Shown piece by piece: positions 1 through 7,740 of a DNA stretch of 46,465 bases. Below the pieces are notes generated by a model. That model had not been told where the DNA came from. It made no database searches and was given only the letters and a program-made list of their open reading frames with translations. This DNA comes from an uncultured Clostridium sp. (GTDB lineage Bacteria > Bacillota > Clostridia > Clostridiales > Clostridiaceae), in the NCBI GenBank assembly GCA_902785295.1, contig CACZYK010000008.1, positions 1 to 46,465 on the forward strand, read 5' to 3'. The translations under genes were made by a program, and so were the position numbers. Position 1 is the stretch's first letter. The number at the start of each line of letters is the position of its first letter.

Positions 1-54
1 GTAAGTATGGTAACATATTTAGCTGACTGATACTAATAGGTCGAGGGCTTGACC
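1..54 (+). rRNA. rrl: 23S ribosomal RNA, 3' end (partial)
   Basis: The window opens inside the conserved last bases of 23S rRNA: GCTGACTGATACTAATAGG followed by TCGAGGGCTTGACC is the usual Firmicutes 3' end. Only the tail is present and the rest lies upstream. The mature end is placed at about base 54 by similarity to known 23S ends. No 5S gene follows before the tRNA. Confidence 0.9.
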
Positions 55-122
55 AAATAAAAATAAGAATATAACAAACTATGTGCAATTTTCAGAGAAT
101 TTATTTCTCAAATAAATAATAT

Positions 123-197
<75 letters not shown>

Positions 198-207
198 TTA
201 GATTACT

Positions 208-233
208 AGCGATGATATACATCGCTTTTTTTT
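208..233 (+). terminator. Rho-independent terminator of the rRNA/tRNA-Asn operon
   Basis: The stem AGCGATG (208-214) pairs with CATCGCT (220-226) around a five-base loop and is followed by a run of eight T. It lies ten bases after the tRNA CCA. Confidence 0.88.
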
Positions 234-266
234 CTATATTAAATAAAAAGTGTAAAGGAGAATACA

Positions 267-1013
267 ATGGAAAATAAAGTTTTAGCTGTAGTTGCAGGAG
301 TTGAGATTACTCAAAATGATTTGGAAGAAATAATAATGAGATATCCAGAAGATAAGAGAGGATATTTTAATAATGAACAAGGAAAAAAACAACTTTTAGA
401 GCAAATAATAGCTTTTGAATTATTTAACAAGTTTGGATTAGAAAATAATCTTGATGAAACTGAAGAATACAAGAAAGAAATTGAAAAAGTGAAAAAAGAT
501 ATTTTAACTCAAATGACAATAAATAAAGTTCTTTCAGACATAGTAATTACTGATGAAGATATGAAAAAATATTATGAACAAAATAAGGCTCAATTTAAGA
601 AGCCAGAAACTATATCAGCTAAGCACATATTAGTTAGTGATATAGAAGAAGCAAATTCAATTAAAGAAGAATTAAACAACAATTCTATTTCTTTTGAAGA
701 AGCTGCTAAAAAATATTCAACATGTCCTTCAAAAGAACAAGGTGGAGAGCTTGGTGAATTTGGTAGAGGAATGATGGTGCCAGAATTTGAAAAAGCTGCA
801 TTTGAATTAGAAATAGGAGAAATAAGTGAACCAGTAAAAACACAATTTGGATATCATATAATTTTAGTAGAATCTAAGAATGAAGCAAGAGAAGAGGAAT
901 TTGATAAAGTTAAAGATATGATATTTAATCAAATGACTCAACAGGCTCAACAAAAGAAATATATTGATATGATTATGCAATTAGAAAGTAAATATGGTGT
1001 TGAAAGAAAGTAA
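267..1013 (+). CDS. Parvulin-type peptidyl-prolyl cis-trans isomerase, cytosolic
   Basis: A 248-residue parvulin (PpiC/PrsA-like) that would catalyse cis-trans isomerisation of peptidyl-prolyl bonds during folding. The N-terminal third resembles the SurA-N helical region, and the PpiC domain spans about residues 112-205, with AKHILV near its start, GGELGEFGRG in the middle and FGYHIILV at its end. There is no signal peptide or lipobox, so unlike PrsA it should act in the cytosol. The start follows AAAGGAG (254-260) with normal spacing. It stands alone after the tRNA terminator, and a palindromic repeat lies downstream. The family is sure; the client is unknown. Confidence 0.85.
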   Translation: MENKVLAVVAGVEITQNDLEEIIMRYPEDKRGYFNNEQGKKQLLEQIIAFELFNKFGLENNLDETEEYKKEIEKVKKDILTQMTINKVLSDIVITDEDMKKYYEQNKAQFKKPETISAKHILVSDIEEANSIKEELNNNSISFEEAAKKYSTCPSKEQGGELGEFGRGMMVPEFEKAAFELEIGEISEPVKTQFGYHIILVESKNEAREEEFDKVKDMIFNQMTQQAQQKKYIDMIMQLESKYGVERK

Positions 1014-1120
1014 TAATTAGGAATTTACTTTGATTTTTGTATACTATCAAGAAATTATATCATTTTCTAATTTATAGATAACTTATAAAGCTTAATAAAA
1101 GAAAAAAGTTTAGAAATTTA

Positions 1121-1247
1121 AAAGTGTGAATTATTACTTTATGTTCACTTAAAGCCAGCAAGGCTGAAAAAGTAAAGTAATAATTTCACACTTTCTTATT
1201 CTTTAGTTGACTTGGAGCTAGCAGGGCGGAAAAAGCAAAATAATAAT
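1121..1247. repeat. Palindromic intergenic repeat, locus 1 (hairpin plus tandem half copy)
   Basis: The inverted repeat 1121-1141 (AAAGTGTGAATTATTACTTT plus A) pairs almost perfectly with 1173-1194, with one bulge. The loop carries a CACTTAAAGCCAGCAAGGCT core. A second copy of the 42-base loop and right-arm unit (1143-1184) follows at 1206-1247; aligned by eye it differs at 8 of 42 positions. The same core recurs near 2197-2256 (minus), 21907-22088, 25338-25430 and 32233-32310. It lies between the convergent ends of the parvulin and HAD genes. Confidence 0.7.
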
Positions 1248-1257
1248 TAAAACTTTT

Positions 1258-1920
1258 TTATAAAAAGAGGTTTTTAATTTTTATATCATTAAAATCAGAG
1301 ATATATTCATCAGCAGTTTTTATTAAATCTTCTTTTTGGTATTCTGCATATTTATCATGAACTGCAAATACTTTCATATTTGCTAGTTTAGCTCCTTTAA
1401 CAGATTCTAAAATATCTTCAAATACTAAACATTCTTCTGGAGAAACTCCTAATCTTTTTGAAGTTAAAAGATAAATGTCAGGACAGTTTTTTCCATTTTT
1501 AACTTCATCAGTAGTGCTTATGATGTCAAAATAGTCATATACTTTTACGCAATTTAAGGCTGCTGAAGATAATTTTTTTGAATTACTAGTTGCTAGTGCT
1601 ATCTTTATGTTTCTAGATTTTAAAAATTTTAATAAATCTAATGCACCTTCTTTTAAAGATACATCATTTGAATAATGTTTGTATGCCATTTCATACCATG
1701 TATTTAAGATTTCTTCAATTGATTCTGAAATATTAAATTTACTTTTGAAATAATAAGCAGTTTGTTCAAAACTAAGATGATTTATTTCATCTTTCAAATT
1801 TTCAGGAATAGACAAACCTTTCATATTAAAATATTCTGTATCAATTTTATCCCAAATCCACATAGAATCTATTAAAGTTCCATCTAAATCAAAAATTACA
1901 GATTTAATTTTTTTGTGCAT
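1258..1920 (-). CDS. HAD-superfamily phosphatase / beta-phosphoglucomutase-like hydrolase
   Basis: A 220-residue HAD enzyme of the phosphoglycolate phosphatase / beta-phosphoglucomutase-like subfamily, presumably acting on a small phosphorylated metabolite in the cytosol. Motif I is DLDGT with nucleophile Asp11 and Asp13. The helical cap follows, motif II is in LATSNS, and motif IV is in LVFEDILESVKGAK near the C terminus. Length is typical. The start is preceded on the minus strand by AAAGGAG. It is transcribed towards the parvulin gene, with the palindromic repeat between them. The substrate cannot be read from the sequence. Confidence 0.85.
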   Translation of the reverse strand: MHKKIKSVIFDLDGTLIDSMWIWDKIDTEYFNMKGLSIPENLKDEINHLSFEQTAYYFKSKFNISESIEEILNTWYEMAYKHYSNDVSLKEGALDLLKFLKSRNIKIALATSNSKKLSSAALNCVKVYDYFDIISTTDEVKNGKNCPDIYLLTSKRLGVSPEECLVFEDILESVKGAKLANMKVFAVHDKYAEYQKEDLIKTADEYISDFNDIKIKNLFL

Positions 1921-2059
1921 AAAATTTCTCCTTTAAAAATATTATAAATATTAGTTCATATAAATATAAATATCATATAAATTATAACAAAAGCAAGAAT
2001 ATATATATTAAATTAGGAAATAATAACTATCATAAGGTTAGAATAGAAAGGAGATAAAA

Positions 2060-2179
2060 ATGAGGATAATTATTGGAATTATATATGTTTTTGTTAACCT
2101 GCTTTTTTTTTCATTATTTAAATCTTCTAAAAAAGCAGATATATATATGGATAAATTAAAAAATAATAAAAGAGAGTAA
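2060..2179 (+). CDS. Small single-pass membrane protein (39 aa), unknown
   Basis: A short ORF starting ATG AGG ATA ATT with a strong AAAGGAG (2048-2054) five bases before the ATG. The product begins MRIIIGIIYVFVNLLFFSLF, a single hydrophobic helix of about 20 residues, followed by a polar Lys-rich tail ending NNKRE. I do not recognise a family. The good ribosome site and the clean helix-plus-charged-tail layout support expression, but no homologue was checked. It stands alone between the HAD gene and tRNA-Pro. Confidence 0.5.
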   Translation: MRIIIGIIYVFVNLLFFSLFKSSKKADIYMDKLKNNKRE

Positions 2180-2196
2180 AGTCATTACAAAATACA

Positions 2197-2256
2197 AAAT
2201 TATTACTTCATTTTTTGAGTTGCTAGTTTTTAAGTTAATGTAAATTAATAATTGAC
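2197..2256 (-). repeat. Palindromic intergenic repeat, locus 2 (minus orientation)
   Basis: Read on the minus strand this holds AATTATTAATTTA, then ACTTAAAAACTAGCAACTC, then TGAAGTAATAATT. This is the same order of left arm, ACTT..CTAGCA core and right arm as locus 1. It is more diverged, and the arms (2198-2210 and 2240-2252) still pair. It lies just downstream of the small membrane ORF. Confidence 0.45.
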
Positions 2257-2330
2257 ACATTTTTAAATCAAACTTTGCTAATAATCTTAATAAGTTATAT
2301 ACAAATTCAACTTATATAAATTTCTTAAAA

Positions 2331-2358
2331 ACAAAAAAAGTAGATATAAAATCTACTT
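2331..2358 (-). terminator. Terminator of tRNA-Pro
   Basis: On the minus strand AAGTAGAT pairs with ATCTACTT (plus positions 2338-2345 and 2351-2358), followed by a T run (A run at plus 2332-2339). It lies about ten bases after the tRNA 3' end. Confidence 0.85.
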
Positions 2359-2369
2359 ATCAACTTACA

Positions 2370-2445
2370 TGGTCGGGGTGACAGGTCTCGAACCTGCGAC
2401 CTCATGGTCCCAAACCATGCGCGCTACCATCTGCGCCACACCCCG
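2370..2445 (-). tRNA. tRNA-Pro (TGG anticodon)
   Basis: The minus-strand cloverleaf has acceptor CGGGGTG pairing with CACCCCG, discriminator A and an encoded CCA. The anticodon stem CATGG/CCATG encloses loop TTTGGGA, giving anticodon TGG. The T-arm holds GGTTCGAGACC. It is a solitary tRNA with its own terminator, running opposite to the neighbouring protein gene. Confidence 0.97.
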
Positions 2446-2548
2446 AAATACGAATAAAATTATATAGTATTTTTAACCATATGTCAAATGAAAAATATTA
2501 CAAAAAAATTAAGAAATGGTGATAAGAGCCTATATCCAATTGTTACCA

Positions 2549-2577
2549 TTGTTACAAAGCTCATAAAATGGTATAAT
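2549..2577 (+). promoter_or_regulatory. Sigma-A-type promoter of the NlpC/P60 gene
   Basis: TTGTTA (2549-2554), a 17-base spacer and TATAAT (2572-2577). The -35 region overlaps a direct repeat of TGTTAC (2541-2546 and 2550-2555), a possible regulator site. Transcription would start near 2584. Confidence 0.7.
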
Positions 2578-2615
2578 GTCAATAGTAATTAATTATTCGT
2601 ATTTCGAGGGGAGGG

Positions 2616-2642
2616 ATGGTCGAGAAAGACCATGTAGGATGA
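2616..2642 (+). CDS. Leader mini-ORF (8 codons) overlapping the NlpC/P60 start
   Basis: ATG GTC GAG AAA GAC CAT GTA GGA TGA encodes MVEKDHVG. It is preceded by a purine-rich GAGGGGAGGG, which is the only strong ribosome site in this leader. Its TGA stop (2640-2642) overlaps the ATG of the wall hydrolase (2639-2641) as ATGA, a typical coupling junction. The same bases form the hairpin ATGGTC (2616-2621) / GACCAT (2628-2633). Its likely role is coupled or regulated translation of the next gene. Expression is unproven. Confidence 0.5.
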   Translation: MVEKDHVG

Positions 2643-3886
2643 ATAAGAAAGTTTTAGCTGTAGTTATTGCAGGAGTTATTGGTTTCACATCTGTAGTGCC
2701 TGGGGTTTCAGTAAGTGCAGCACCAGAAGGATTAGAGCAGACAAGAGCTGAATATGAAAAACTGGAAGCAAAAGTTCAAGGAATAAACGAAAAAATAGAA
2801 ACATTAGATAGTGAAATGTCATTATTATCTGAAAAAATTAGCAAAAATGAAGATGAAATTTTAAATATAAATGATGAAATAAATAAAACAAATAAGGAAA
2901 TCGATTCCGTAAAAGAAGTAATTAGTGAGAAGGAAGATATTTTAGGACAAAGGGTTAGAGAAGTATATAAATCTAATGGAAAATCTGATTATTTAAATCT
3001 TATTTTTAGTGCTAAGAGTTTTGGTGATTTAATAAATAAAATCAATGCTGCTAATAGAATTGTGAAGCTAGACCAAAAAATGGTAAATGAAGTAGTGGAA
3101 GAAAAAGAAAAGCTTGATAGTAAAGTTGAGTCTCTAGATGAAAAAGCAACAGATATAAAAAATCTAAATTTTGCTATAGAAAAACAATCAAAAGAGATAC
3201 AAACTAAGAAAGAAGAACAAAAAGAACTTGTAGAACAAGCTAAAAAAGAACAAGAAAAGTTTGATGAGGAATATTTATCTGTTGCTGAATTAGAATTAGT
3301 ACAAGCTAAGCTTGACATTTGTAATAATGCAGATAGTTCATTAACAGATTTAAAAGCATCAGTTGAGCAATTACAAGCAATGAAAGATGGACAAATTAAA
3401 AGTCCTACAGTAAAAGAAAAAATAACAGCAGCAATAGATGCAGCAAATCCTGTTATTACTCAAAAGCAAGCTGAATATGATGAATTGATGAGTCAAGCAT
3501 CAAGTGTAAGTCTTGTAAATAGAGGTAACGTTGCCACTGGAAATGCTAGCACAGATGCTGTTATTTCAGAAGCGTACAAGCATTTAGGTAAGCCTTATGT
3601 ATGGGGTGCAAAAGGGCCAAGTAGTTTTGATTGTTCTGGATTTACTTCATATGTATATAGAACAGCTTTAGGAATTGAAATAGGTGGTACAACATATGAA
3701 CAAATTAATTCAGGAATAGAAGTATCATATGCTGATTTAAGACCTGGAGATTTAGTTTTCCCTCATTCAGGACATGTTGGAATATATGTAGGTGGAGGTC
3801 AAATGATTCATGCGCCTCACACTGGAGATGTAGTAAAGGTTGCACCAGTTTATAAATTCTGGAGAGCAAGAAGAATAGTTTATTAA
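2639..3886 (+). CDS. Secreted coiled-coil NlpC/P60 peptidoglycan hydrolase
   Basis: A 415-residue exported endopeptidase that should cut stem-peptide bonds of peptidoglycan. Residues 1-30 are a signal peptide (MNKKVLAVVIAGV..., cleavage near VSAA). About 35-250 is Lys/Glu-rich coiled coil of the PcsB/CwlO type. The C-terminal NlpC/P60 domain has its catalytic Cys332 in FDCSGF and the His in HSGHVGIYVGGG. I reject the longer in-frame start at 2576 because it lies at the promoter -10 and would bury the signal peptide. The start is coupled to the 8-codon leader ORF. A cell-wall two-component system follows, which suggests but does not show shared control. Confidence 0.88.
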   Translation: MNKKVLAVVIAGVIGFTSVVPGVSVSAAPEGLEQTRAEYEKLEAKVQGINEKIETLDSEMSLLSEKISKNEDEILNINDEINKTNKEIDSVKEVISEKEDILGQRVREVYKSNGKSDYLNLIFSAKSFGDLINKINAANRIVKLDQKMVNEVVEEKEKLDSKVESLDEKATDIKNLNFAIEKQSKEIQTKKEEQKELVEQAKKEQEKFDEEYLSVAELELVQAKLDICNNADSSLTDLKASVEQLQAMKDGQIKSPTVKEKITAAIDAANPVITQKQAEYDELMSQASSVSLVNRGNVATGNASTDAVISEAYKHLGKPYVWGAKGPSSFDCSGFTSYVYRTALGIEIGGTTYEQINSGIEVSYADLRPGDLVFPHSGHVGIYVGGGQMIHAPHTGDVVKVAPVYKFWRARRIVY

Positions 3887-3910
3887 AAAATAAAGATTAA
3901 ATAGTTTTTT

Positions 3911-3936
3911 AGAGGAGTTTTTTAACTCCTCTTTTC
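3911..3936 (+). terminator. Terminator after the NlpC/P60 gene
   Basis: AGAGGAGTT (3911-3919) pairs with AACTCCTCT (3924-3932) around a TTTT loop, followed by TTTT. The 205 bases from here to the response regulator hold AT-rich sequence in which I see no clear promoter. Confidence 0.85.
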
Positions 3937-4141
3937 TATTATAAAGAAATTATATTAGATGTTAAACTGTGCATAACTTATTGAGATTAACATATATTTA
4001 CTATGTTTTTATTATATAAAGTTTTTTTATTTATAAATTAAAAATTAAATAATATGTAACTTAATGCCTTAATAATAAAATATATAATGTATATAGTAAC
4101 ATAATAAAGAATAAGAGAAAGGATAACAAGGTGGTTTTTAT

Positions 4142-4834
4142 ATGGCAAAAATATTATTAGTGGAAGATGAAGAAAGCATACGTGGTTTTATAAAGATAAA
4201 TTTAATTAGAAATGGATTTGAAGTTATAGAGGCAGGTTCAGGAGAAGAGGGTATTAGAAAGGCTTTAAATGAAAAGCCAGATATGGCAATACTTGATGTA
4301 ATGCTTCCAGGAATTGATGGGTTTCAAGTGTGCAGTAAATTAAGAAATGAATATCCTAAAATAGGAATTATAATGCTTACAGCTAAAGGGCAAGATATGG
4401 ATAAGATAATGGGTCTTGAATATGGAGCAGATGATTATATTGTAAAGCCTTTTAATCCATTAGAAGTTGTATTAAGAGTAAAAGCAATTTTAAGAAGAAT
4501 AGAAATAGAAGATGACAAAATAAATAAAGATGAAAATAAGATAACAAGTGGTCCATTTGTAATAGACCTTTACTCTCAAAAGTTATTAAAAAATGGTATA
4601 GAGATTGATGTTACTCCAAAAGAATACATGTTAATGAAATTATTTATTGAGAATCCTAACAAAGCTTTTACAAGAGATGAATTATTAAATTTAATATGGG
4701 GATATGATTTTTTTGGAGATTCAAAGATAATAGACGTAAATATAAGAAGATTAAGAGCTAAAATTGAAGATGATTCTTCATCACCTAAATATATAGAAAC
4801 TGTATGGGGATTAGGATATAGATGGAAAGAATAA
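4142..4834 (+). CDS. OmpR-family response regulator
   Basis: A 230-residue DNA-binding response regulator. The receiver domain covers residues 1-120, with the acidic pocket at Glu8/Asp9, phospho-acceptor Asp52 (in LDVMLPG), Thr80 and Lys102 (in VKPF). The winged-helix effector covers about 135-230, with the usual ending ETVWGLGYRW. The ATG is followed directly by AKILLVEDE, as in the family. The histidine kinase gene overlaps its end by 13 bases, so the two are co-translated partners. The target genes are not given by the sequence; the neighbouring wall hydrolase and lipoprotein are plausible. Confidence 0.93.
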   Translation: MAKILLVEDEESIRGFIKINLIRNGFEVIEAGSGEEGIRKALNEKPDMAILDVMLPGIDGFQVCSKLRNEYPKIGIIMLTAKGQDMDKIMGLEYGADDYIVKPFNPLEVVLRVKAILRRIEIEDDKINKDENKITSGPFVIDLYSQKLLKNGIEIDVTPKEYMLMKLFIENPNKAFTRDELLNLIWGYDFFGDSKIIDVNIRRLRAKIEDDSSSPKYIETVWGLGYRWKE

Positions 4835-6240
4835 AATTTAAAAGTATAAAAGGCATAATAATAAAAAGCTTTTTAATTGTTATTTTATCAACTACATTGA
4901 CTTTAGATTTTATAATAGCTGTTTTTATAAAAAAATATCATTATAATGATGCAGAAGAATTGTTAAAGAACCAAATAAACATAGCTACAAATTTTTATGA
5001 AAGATATTTTTCTACATCTTCATTAGAAGAAAATATTTATGATAATGTAGATATATTTTGGAATCAAACTAAGGCAGAAGTTCAGATATTTAATATGGAT
5101 GGAACTTTGCTTATGGATTCTATTGGTGTTAATGATAAAAATCTTTATAATTATCCTGATGTGAAAAATATTATAGATAATAATGTAGAAAGTAGTAGAT
5201 GGATTGGAAAAAGACCTTATTATGATTATTCAGTAATGAGTGTTTCTAAGCCCTTGACTGTAAATGGAAAGAACATAGGAATTATTAGATATACTATATC
5301 ATTAGAAGATATAGATAAGAGCATTAGAGGAATAGTTATGCCTTTTATGTTTATATCTATATTTGCAATAATAATAGGAGTAATTTTAAGTCTTATTATA
5401 GCAAAAAGAATAGTAAAGCCTATAAAAGATGTAAATAAAGTAGCAGAGAAGATGGCATCAGGAGATTTAAAAATAAGAAATAACATGAAAGGTGAAGATG
5501 AAATAGCACAACTTGCTAGGACACTAGATTATATGGCTGGAGAGCTAGATAAAAGAGAGCAAATGAAGAATGAGTTTATATCTTCAGTGTCTCATGAGCT
5601 TAGAACTCCATTAACTGCTATAAAGGGTTGGGTAATAACTTTAGACAGTGACCAAACTGATAAAGAAACTTTAAGTATGGGTCTAAAAATAATAGAAAAT
5701 GAAACAGAAAGATTAGCTTCTATGGTAGAAGAATTATTAAATTTCTCAGCATTAGTTAATGGAAGAGCTACTTTAAGAAAGTCTAAGATTTTAGTAAAGG
5801 ATTTAATAATGTATTTAGAAACATATATGTCAGAAAGAGCTACTAGGGAAAATAAAATATTAACAATTGAATCTAATATGGAGAATGAATTTATAAGCAT
5901 AGATGTGGATAAAATAAAACAGGTTTTAATAAATCTTATAGATAATTCATTTAAATTTACAGAATCAGAAGGAAAAATAACTGTGGAATTTATTAGAGTA
6001 AATGAATTTATGAATATAATAGTTTCTGATAATGGTTGTGGTATTTCAGAAAGTGATTTACCTAGAGTTACTGAAAAATTCTACAAAGGTAAAAATGCAA
6101 AATCACAAAATGGAATAGGCCTTTCAATATGTGATGAAATTACTAAGCTTCATAAAGGAACATTAAAAATAGAGAGTAAAGAAAATGAAGGTACAAGAAT
6201 AACCATATCTATACCAATTGAAGTGGAGGAGAGAGGTTAA
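4822..6240 (+). CDS. Membrane sensor histidine kinase
   Basis: A 472-residue kinase, partner of the preceding regulator. There is a transmembrane helix at about residues 12-36, an external sensor region to about 170, a second helix at about 172-195, then HAMP (KRIVKPIKDVNKVAEKM...). The HisKA domain has phospho-His258 in SVSHELRTPL. The ATPase domain has the N box NLIDNSFKF, G1 DNGCGI and G2 NGIGLSI. All catalytic motifs are intact. The gene ends in TAATG, shared with the lipoprotein start, so the three genes form one operon. The ligand is unknown. Confidence 0.93.
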   Translation: MERIKFKSIKGIIIKSFLIVILSTTLTLDFIIAVFIKKYHYNDAEELLKNQINIATNFYERYFSTSSLEENIYDNVDIFWNQTKAEVQIFNMDGTLLMDSIGVNDKNLYNYPDVKNIIDNNVESSRWIGKRPYYDYSVMSVSKPLTVNGKNIGIIRYTISLEDIDKSIRGIVMPFMFISIFAIIIGVILSLIIAKRIVKPIKDVNKVAEKMASGDLKIRNNMKGEDEIAQLARTLDYMAGELDKREQMKNEFISSVSHELRTPLTAIKGWVITLDSDQTDKETLSMGLKIIENETERLASMVEELLNFSALVNGRATLRKSKILVKDLIMYLETYMSERATRENKILTIESNMENEFISIDVDKIKQVLINLIDNSFKFTESEGKITVEFIRVNEFMNIIVSDNGCGISESDLPRVTEKFYKGKNAKSQNGIGLSICDEITKLHKGTLKIESKENEGTRITISIPIEVEERG

Positions 6241-7730
6241 TGAAAAAATTAATTAAATATTTTAGTGTTATTGTTTTCATATTGCTATTAAATGGCTGCT
6301 CTACTATTGGTGATGAACGTTCAACTTCTATAAAAGCTCCTAATAATAATGATTTAGAAATAGTTGGCGTATGGAGTGTTCAAGATTATGAAGTGTTAGA
6401 TGATAATTTATTTAATGAAGAAGAAATTGAAAGAATAAAATCAAATGATGTAATTATAAAATCTGATAAAATAATATTAGGAGAAAAATTATATAAAGAA
6501 AGTAATTATAAATTAAAGGTAGTTAAAAATGATTATGTAATATCATATGAAGCAAAGTATAGTTTAGATAATTTAAGTTTAGACTCTAATTATATAAATG
6601 TTTATTCTATTATGCATCAAAATAATATTTTAGGAGAATTTATTTATTTTAGTAAAGAAAAATCTTATTTTTATTATGAAGGTGTTTTATTTTCATTAAA
6701 ATATAAAAATGAAGTAAATGATAATAAAGATTTTGAAGATAAAAAACAAAATGGGGATTTTACAAAAACAATTACAAGTAATAAAGCACAAGGAATTTTA
6801 CTTGGATTAAAAACTCCCATGATAAATGAAAATGGAACTTATCAAAGAGAGAGTTATAGAACATTGTGGATAAGTTTAAAGAATTCAAAGCTTCAAGATG
6901 TTAAACAAAAAGAATATATACTTGTTCCTAGAAGCAATGGATTTTGGAAAATAGAAAGTGATGCATATAGTGATAAAGATAAGAATATATATTATGAATA
7001 TTTTTCTGCAAGTATGTTGGAAAATAAAGAAGAAACAGCAATTAAATATATTATAGATACATCTACATCAAGCTTAGATAATGGAAGTAATGTATATAAA
7101 AAAATAAATTATGTTGGAAATGATTATATTGCTATAGAAGAGGTTAATAATAGTAAATATATAAGTGATTTTTATAAAGTACTACCAATAGATAATCTAT
7201 ATTTAAATGATGGTGTAGTTATACAAGATATATATGATAATGATATAATTAATGTTTACAAGCAAACATATGAAGATGCATATAGAAATTTAGATTATGA
7301 GAAAAAAGAAGAATTAAGTAAATATCTAGATTATAGCAATTTTACTGTAGTTAGGAATAATGGAAAGTGGATGCTTCAAGGAATGATATCTGGATTAAAT
7401 GGAGCAGAATCAGTTGAGTATCCTATTGGTATAAAAGCTAATGATAGATTAACAAGCTATGATACATTATATGTTCCGTGGAAATCTCTAAAAAATGAGT
7501 TGCCTTTTATGCTAGATGTATATATGTCTCCAAGCGGAAGGCTAGCCATTATACTAAATAAGGAAGAGATATTGGTGTATCTTATAGAAGATGGTAAAAT
7601 ACTAGAAGAACCTTTAAGAAAGATACCATTAAAAGATGGTGAATCAGTAATTATGGCAGAATGGTGTGAGAAAGATTATGTTGATAAATGGGAAAGTGCA
7701 TTTAAAGATGACACTATAATACCAGAATAG
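6240..7730 (+). CDS. Lipoprotein of the two-component operon, unknown function
   Basis: A 496-residue predicted lipoprotein: MKKLIKYFSVIVFILLLNGC is a type II signal with lipobox LLNGC and lipidated Cys20. The rest is an Asp/Asn/Lys/Tyr-rich extracellular protein without a motif I recognise. Its ATG shares the final A of the kinase stop (TAATG), so it is translationally linked to the sensor kinase. It may be an accessory sensor or an output of the system, which is inference from position only. It ends ten bases before tldD. Confidence 0.8.
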   Translation: MKKLIKYFSVIVFILLLNGCSTIGDERSTSIKAPNNNDLEIVGVWSVQDYEVLDDNLFNEEEIERIKSNDVIIKSDKIILGEKLYKESNYKLKVVKNDYVISYEAKYSLDNLSLDSNYINVYSIMHQNNILGEFIYFSKEKSYFYYEGVLFSLKYKNEVNDNKDFEDKKQNGDFTKTITSNKAQGILLGLKTPMINENGTYQRESYRTLWISLKNSKLQDVKQKEYILVPRSNGFWKIESDAYSDKDKNIYYEYFSASMLENKEETAIKYIIDTSTSSLDNGSNVYKKINYVGNDYIAIEEVNNSKYISDFYKVLPIDNLYLNDGVVIQDIYDNDIINVYKQTYEDAYRNLDYEKKEELSKYLDYSNFTVVRNNGKWMLQGMISGLNGAESVEYPIGIKANDRLTSYDTLYVPWKSLKNELPFMLDVYMSPSGRLAIILNKEEILVYLIEDGKILEEPLRKIPLKDGESVIMAEWCEKDYVDKWESAFKDDTIIPE

Positions 7731-7740
7731 GAGGATTTAA

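Noticed and set aside
2541-2555. Possible WalR box (two TGTTAC) upstream of the NlpC/P60 gene
   Set aside because: The two hexamers are separated by 3 bases, not the 5 required by the WalR consensus; kept only as a direct repeat overlapping the -35.
5592-5900. Antisense ORFs inside the histidine kinase gene
   Set aside because: They are shadows of AT-rich coding sequence with no ribosome sites, opposite conserved kinase motifs.
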